Assembly (NCBI RefSeq): GCF_001945365.1
Contig: NZ_MSTQ01000003.1
Location: forward strand, 248,001 to 312,000
Reading direction: 5' to 3'
Source: Pseudomonas reinekei
GTDB lineage: Bacteria; Pseudomonadota; Gammaproteobacteria; Pseudomonadales; Pseudomonadaceae
DNA: 64,000 nt
Numbering within the stretch: the stretch's first letter is position 1; each line of letters begins with the position of its first letter. The notes under the pieces are model-generated. The model was not told where the DNA came from and did not search any database. It was given only the letters and a program-made list of their open reading frames with translations. Below are positions 58,327 through 64,000 of this stretch, piece by piece. The translations under genes and the position numbers were made by a program.

Positions 58327-59802
58327 ATGACCGTGCTCAAAGCACTCAAAAAAATGTTCGGTAAAAGCGAGACTGAGCAACTCGCGCCAGTCCCCAGCGC
58401 TCCGTCTCACTCCCCCAGCCACCGCACCGACGGTAATCAGTCTGGCCGGACCGCCCCCGTAGCGGCACCGAAACACGAGCCGGCCATCCCGTCAGCGGCG
58501 CAAATCGTTGCCGAACACCCGCGCAACGAAACGCCCAAGCCAGCCCGGCCACGCCGTGAACCGAAGCCAAAAGCCCCGGTCATCCCCTGGAAACTCGAAG
58601 ACTTTGTCGTCGAACCCCAGGAAGGCAAAACCCGCTTCCACGATTTCAAACTCGCCCCTGAACTGATGCACGCCATCCAGGACCTGGGCTTCCCGTACTG
58701 CACGCCGATCCAGGCGCAGGTGCTGGGCTTCACCCTCGCCGGCAAAGACGCCATCGGCCGCGCCCAGACCGGCACCGGCAAAACCGCCGCGTTCCTGATC
58801 TCGATCATCACCCAACTGCTGCAAACCCCACCACCGAAAGAGCGCTACATGGGTGAGCCGCGGGCTTTGATCATCGCCCCGACCCGCGAACTGGTCGTAC
58901 AGATCGCCAAGGACGCCGCCGACCTGACCAAGTACACCGGTCTCAACGTCATGACGTTCGTGGGCGGCATGGACTTCGACAAGCAACTCAAGCACCTCGA
59001 AGCCCGCCACTGCGACATTCTCGTTGCCACCCCGGGCCGCCTGCTGGACTTCAACCAGCGCGGCGATGTGCACCTGGACATGGTCGAAGTGATGGTGCTC
59101 GACGAAGCCGACCGCATGCTCGATATGGGCTTTATCCCTCAAGTGCGCCAGATCATTCGTCAGACGCCGCCGAAGGCCGAGCGCCAGACGCTGCTGTTCT
59201 CCGCGACCTTCACCGAAGACGTGATGAACCTGGCCAAGCAATGGACCACCGATCCCGCGATCGTCGAAATCGAAGTCACCAACGTGGCCAGCGAAAACGT
59301 CGAGCAGCACATTTACGCGGTGGCCGGTGCCGACAAATACAATCTGCTCTACAACCTGGTCAACGACAACGGTTGGGAGCGGGTGATCGTGTTTGCCAAC
59401 CGCAAGGATGAAGTGCGACGCATTGAAGAACGCCTGGTGCGCGACGGCATCAACGCCGCGCAACTGTCCGGCGACGTGCCGCAACACAAGCGCATCAAGA
59501 CCCTGGAAGGCTTCCGCGAAGGCAAGATCCGCGTACTGGTCGCCACCGACGTGGCCGGTCGCGGTATTCACATCGACGGCATTAGCCATGTGATCAACTT
59601 CACCCTGCCGGAAGTCCCGGACGATTACGTGCACCGCATCGGTCGTACCGGGCGTGCCGGTGCCGATGGCGTGTCCATCAGCTTTGCCGGTGAGGACGAC
59701 TCCTACCAGTTGCCGTCCATCGAAGCGCTGCTGGGCAAGAAAATCAGCTGTGAAACACCACCGACGCATCTGTTGCGGGCGGTTGAGCGCAAGCGTCCGT
59801 AA
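58327..59802 (+). CDS. rhlB: DEAD-box RNA helicase RhlB
   Basis: RhlB (491 residues) is an ATP-dependent RNA helicase of the degradosome type. After a basic, proline-rich N-terminal extension of about 90 residues it carries the Q motif ([12 protein letters not shown]), [21 protein letters not shown], the DEAD box [37 protein letters not shown] and [10 protein letters not shown]. All helicase motifs are intact. The extension is longer than that of E. coli RhlB, a usual feature of Pseudomonas. A terminator follows. Confidence 0.95.
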   Translation: MTVLKALKKMFGKSETEQLAPVPSAPSHSPSHRTDGNQSGRTAPVAAPKHEPAIPSAAQIVAEHPRNETPKPARPRREPKPKAPVIPWKLEDFVVEPQEGKTRFHDFKLAPELMHAIQDLGFPYCTPIQAQVLGFTLAGKDAIGRAQTGTGKTAAFLISIITQLLQTPPPKERYMGEPRALIIAPTRELVVQIAKDAADLTKYTGLNVMTFVGGMDFDKQLKHLEARHCDILVATPGRLLDFNQRGDVHLDMVEVMVLDEADRMLDMGFIPQVRQIIRQTPPKAERQTLLFSATFTEDVMNLAKQWTTDPAIVEIEVTNVASENVEQHIYAVAGADKYNLLYNLVNDNGWERVIVFANRKDEVRRIEERLVRDGINAAQLSGDVPQHKRIKTLEGFREGKIRVLVATDVAGRGIHIDGISHVINFTLPEVPDDYVHRIGRTGRAGADGVSISFAGEDDSYQLPSIEALLGKKISCETPPTHLLRAVERKRP

Positions 59803-59822
59803 CGGACAAGGTGCAGAAAGAG

Positions 59823-59854
59823 GCGCAGCCCGGAAACGGACTGCGCTTTTTTTT
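59823..59854 (+). terminator. Terminator of rhlB
   Basis: GCGCAG and CTGCGC pair with an internal CC/GG extension and are followed by T8, 20 bases after the rhlB stop. Confidence 0.85.
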
Positions 59855-59880
59855 CGCCTGGGTGTTGCTCGACAAAACTA

Positions 59881-59896
59881 AAAGTCCATAATGGAC
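59881..59896 (+). promoter_or_regulatory. Probable DauR operator at dauB
   Basis: The 13-base perfect palindrome GTCCAT-A-ATGGAC (59884-59896) lies 32 bases before the dauB ATG and just before a TTTATAT -10-like sequence. Fourteen of 16 bases recur upstream of the binding-protein gene at 63722-63737. Confidence 0.6.
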
Positions 59897-59928
59897 AAAT
59901 TAGTTTATATCCGCATTCGGAGCCGACC

Positions 59929-62021
<2,093 letters not shown>

Positions 62022-62069
62022 CCCTCGTCCTCAGGTGACGCGCCGCCACGATTGCGGCACACTTTCAGA

Positions 62070-62086
62070 GCCCCGTTATTCGGGGC
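62070..62086 (+). promoter_or_regulatory. Hairpin between dauA and dauR
   Basis: GCCCCG-TTATT-CGGGGC lies 27 bases before dauR with no T tract. It may attenuate or process the message between the enzyme genes and the regulator. Confidence 0.4.
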
Positions 62087-62112
62087 GCTGATGCTGCCCG
62101 GAGCCCCAACGC

Positions 62113-62754
62113 ATGAACGCCCCCGAAATAGATCCAACCTTGATCGACACATCCCTGGATAACTTCCGGGCGATCGCCGATGCCATTGCCACGCTGTTCT
62201 TTCCTCACGCCGAGATCGTGCTGCATGACTTGCGCACGCAAAAGGTCGACTACATCGCCAACAACCTGTCGAAACGGGAAATCGGTGACGACTCGGCGCT
62301 GGAGGACATGCTCAGCGGCGACACCAGCGAACGAAACATCGGGCCGTACGAAAAGTTGAATTGGGATGGTCAGAAGATTCGTAGCCTGAGCACGGTGCTA
62401 CGCGACAGCGAAGGTCACCCGTTGGCCGTGCTGTGCATCAACCTGAACATTTCGCTGTTCGAAAATGCCAAGGCCGCGCTGGACCTGTTCCTGTCGCCGA
62501 GCAAACTGATTCCGCAACCGGACTCACTGTTTCGCGATGACTGGCAGGAGCGGATCAACACGTTCCTGCATGCCTGGCTGCGCGAGCGCCAGCTGAGCCT
62601 GAATCTGCTGACCCGCGATCACAAGCGCGAACTGGTGCTGGCGTTGCACGCCGAAGGCGCGTTCAAGGGCAAAAGCGCGTCGAATTACGTGGCCAATGTG
62701 CTGAACATGGGCCGGGCGACGGTGTACAAGCATTTGAAGGAGTTGAAGGGCTGA
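62113..62754 (+). CDS. dauR: YheO-type transcriptional regulator DauR
   Basis: DauR (213 residues) is the repressor of the D-arginine operon in P. aeruginosa. It has an N-terminal YheO/PAS-6 sensor (FRAIADAIATLFFPHAEIVLHDLRTQKVDYIANNLSKREIGDDSALEDML, later LAVLCINLNISLFENAKAALDLFL) and a C-terminal HTH (LNLLTRDHKRELVLALHAEGAFKGKSASNYVANVLNMGRATVYKHLKEL). GGAGCCCCAACGC precedes the ATG. It is the last gene of dauBAR. The palindrome at 59884 and its copy at 63722 are candidate targets. Confidence 0.9.
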   Translation: MNAPEIDPTLIDTSLDNFRAIADAIATLFFPHAEIVLHDLRTQKVDYIANNLSKREIGDDSALEDMLSGDTSERNIGPYEKLNWDGQKIRSLSTVLRDSEGHPLAVLCINLNISLFENAKAALDLFLSPSKLIPQPDSLFRDDWQERINTFLHAWLRERQLSLNLLTRDHKRELVLALHAEGAFKGKSASNYVANVLNMGRATVYKHLKELKG

Positions 62755-62779
62755 AGACTTGCAGGGCCTGATCTGGCCC

Positions 62780-62853
62780 CATCGCCAGCAGGCTGGCTCC
62801 CACATGGATTTGTGGTGTAAACAAAACCTGTGGGAGCTAGCCTGCTAGCGATT
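62780..62853. repeat. REPIN copy 1 flanking the basic amino-acid binding gene
   Basis: Inverted arms CATCGCCAGCAGGCTGGCTC and CTGTGGGAGCTAGCCTGCTA enclose a short spacer. It is nearly identical to the element at 63828-63902. The binding-protein gene stop lies eight bases beyond it. Confidence 0.85.
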
Positions 62854-62861
62854 GCGGACGG

Positions 62862-63638
62862 TCAGTCGCCGTAGATGTCGGACTTGAAATACTTGTCGGA
62901 AATCTTCTGATACTCGCCATTCGCCCGAATACCATCGATAGCGGTGTTCAGCCGGCTGACCAGTTCGTTATTACCCTTGCGCACCGCAATCCCGGCACCC
63001 TCGCCCACGTATTTAGGGTCCTTCAGTTCCGGCCCGACAAACGCATAGCCCTTGCCCCGCGGCATCGACAGGAAGTCATTCAGTGGAATGGTGTCGGCAA
63101 AAATCGCATCGAGCCGACCGGCCGCCAGGTCCATGTAGATTTCTTCGTTGTTGCCGTAACGCTTGACGTTGATGCCCTTGGGTTCGAACACCTCGGTGGC
63201 ATAGCGGTCAGTGGTGGTCGCACGCTGCACGCCAATCGTCTTGCCTTTGAGGCTGGCGTACTGGTCATCCACGACCGCACCTTCCTTCATCACCAGACGC
63301 GAGGAAGTGAAGTAATACTTGTGGGTGAAATCCACCGACTTCTTGCGGTCTTCGTTGATGGTCATGGACGACAGCGCCATGTCGATTTTCTTCACCTTCA
63401 GGGAAGGAATCAGACCGTCGAACTCACCTTCGACCCACACGCACTTGACCTGCATCTGCGCGCATAGAGCATTGCCGATGTCGTAGTCGAAACCAACGAT
63501 TTCACCTTTATCGGTTTTCGAGGCAAACGGCGGATACGCCGCTTCGATACCGATGCGCAGGGTTTTCTCGGCGGCAAACACGGAGCTGCACGCCAACAGG
63601 CTCAGGGCCAGACCGGTGATGAGGGGGAGTTTCTTCAT
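62862..63638 (-). CDS. Basic amino-acid ABC transporter periplasmic binding protein
   Basis: This 258-residue secreted protein resembles the lysine/arginine/ornithine-binding and ArtJ-type family-3 receptors. The signal peptide is [21 protein letters not shown], with no lipobox at the cleavage site. [42 protein letters not shown] and [32 protein letters not shown] are typical. It is convergent with dauR and its promoter shares an element with dauB. No permease or ATPase is adjacent in the window. It is flanked by two near-identical REPINs. Substrate likely arginine or lysine (inference). Confidence 0.9.
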   Translation of the reverse strand: MKKLPLITGLALSLLACSSVFAAEKTLRIGIEAAYPPFASKTDKGEIVGFDYDIGNALCAQMQVKCVWVEGEFDGLIPSLKVKKIDMALSSMTINEDRKKSVDFTHKYYFTSSRLVMKEGAVVDDQYASLKGKTIGVQRATTTDRYATEVFEPKGINVKRYGNNEEIYMDLAAGRLDAIFADTIPLNDFLSMPRGKGYAFVGPELKDPKYVGEGAGIAVRKGNNELVSRLNTAIDGIRANGEYQKISDKYFKSDIYGD

Positions 63639-63721
63639 GTTCGTTTTCTCGCGGTTGTTGTTGGTTTGGCAAGACAGAAGAAAAAGCTGAAGCGGGCGGA
63701 AACCTTATTTGTACTTATAAT

Positions 63722-63737
63722 TCCATACTGGACTTTA
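63722..63737 (-). promoter_or_regulatory. dauB-like operator upstream of the binding-protein gene
   Basis: On the minus strand AAAGTCCAGTATGGAA matches AAAGTCCATAATGGAC at dauB in all but two or three positions, in the same orientation relative to the gene. It lies about 85-100 bases upstream of the start. Confidence 0.55.
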
Positions 63738-63827
63738 ATGTATTGATCGTCAATCGGGCAAATGCTGCCCGTGCCGGCCGATGGTCGGGTGGGGAATCAT
63801 CAAGATTTTTAGTGGTGCAGATGACGC

Positions 63828-63902
63828 CATCGCCAGCAGGCTGGCTCCCACAAGGAGTTGCGATGTACACAACACCTGTGGGAGCCAGCCTGCTAGCGAT
63901 GG
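63828..63902. repeat. REPIN copy 2
   Basis: Inverted arms CATCGCCAGCAGGCTGGCTC and GGGAGCCAGCCTGCTAGCG enclose a spacer. The arms are almost identical to those of the element at 62780-62853. Confidence 0.85.
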
Positions 63903-63925
63903 CTGACTAAAGGACGCCGCAGAAA

Positions 63926-64000
63926 TTACTGTTGCCAGCGATCCGCCGCCGCATGATCGCTGTCACGCCCTTCCACCCAGCGCGGGCCGTCGCTGGTGTT
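63926..64000 (-). CDS. Partial CDS, C-terminal 24 residues
   Basis: A minus-strand frame runs from the window edge to a TAA at 63926-63928 and encodes SDGPRWVEGRDSDHAAADRW near its end. Codon use looks real, and a REPIN follows the stop. Too little is present to name the product. The gene continues past the window. Confidence 0.5.
   Translation of the reverse strand, partial: NTSDGPRWVEGRDSDHAAADRWQQ

Overview
The window is a chromosomal segment of a Pseudomonas, most likely of the fluorescens group. GC content is high and coding is dense. Gene order follows, with gaps, what I recall of the P. aeruginosa PAO1 blocks argG-motY-pyrC-rnt-bfd-bfr-grxD-argF, glpFKRD, recJ, thrC-hom-dsbC-xerD, rplS-trmD-rimM-rpsP-ffh, valS, rhlB and dauBAR. 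Intergenic REP palindromes with GTGGGAGC/GCTCGCG cores are typical of the fluorescens/putida lineages. I see no rRNA, tRNA, CRISPR array, prophage or insertion sequence.

Region by region. 0-11.5 kb: arginine synthesis (argG, argF), the flagellar stator protein MotY, pyrC-rnt, a peroxiredoxin, the bacterioferritin pair bfd/bfr, monothiol grxD, an orphan molybdopterin oxidoreductase and an ABC ATPase overlapping argF. 11.6-18.5 kb: a PhzF-family protein, ybaK and the complete glycerol cluster glpF-glpK-glpR-glpD. 18.5-26.4 kb: an old yellow enzyme, recJ, yaeQ, a CaiB-type CoA transferase, a periplasmic binding protein without an ATG start, a DUF3509 protein and a membrane receptor (binding domain-TM-PAS) that lacks a kinase. 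26.5-31.4 kb: hom-thrC, dsbC and xerD. 31.4-40.8 kb: a CPA1 antiporter, the ribosomal/tRNA operon rpsP-rimM-trmD-rplS, ffh, a cytochrome c assembly-like membrane protein, a CNNM/CBS protein and an MFS symporter. 40.9-47.9 kb: valS, rlmF, a secreted four-cysteine protein, an HU-family protein and yejK with a membrane-anchored glutaredoxin. 48-52.9 kb: small accessory genes (GST, GIY-YIG, SnoaL-like), a GntR-MFS pair and an MqsR/MqsA toxin-antitoxin operon. 52.9-57.1 kb: the general amino-acid ABC transporter aapJQMP. 57.5-63.7 kb: a carboxylesterase, rhlB, the D-arginine catabolic operon dauB-dauA-dauR and a basic amino-acid binding protein. The window ends in the 3' end of one more minus-strand gene.

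The theme linking several parts is arginine and amino-acid metabolism. argG and argF both carry tandem TGTCGC-N8-AA half-sites at 21-bp pitch, the architecture of Pseudomonas ArgR operators. In argF this overlies a plausible promoter. The dauB promoter and the promoter of the binding protein at 62862-63638 share a 16-bp element (14/16 identical), which suggests co-regulation of D-/L-arginine racemisation and uptake, probably by DauR. Other regulatory elements read directly include a Fur-like box before bfd, a TTTTCGNNNATGAA element before glpF and glpD, a perfect 23-bp palindrome before mqsR and a 7-7-7 palindrome before the GntR regulator. REP elements and hairpin terminators are listed individually.
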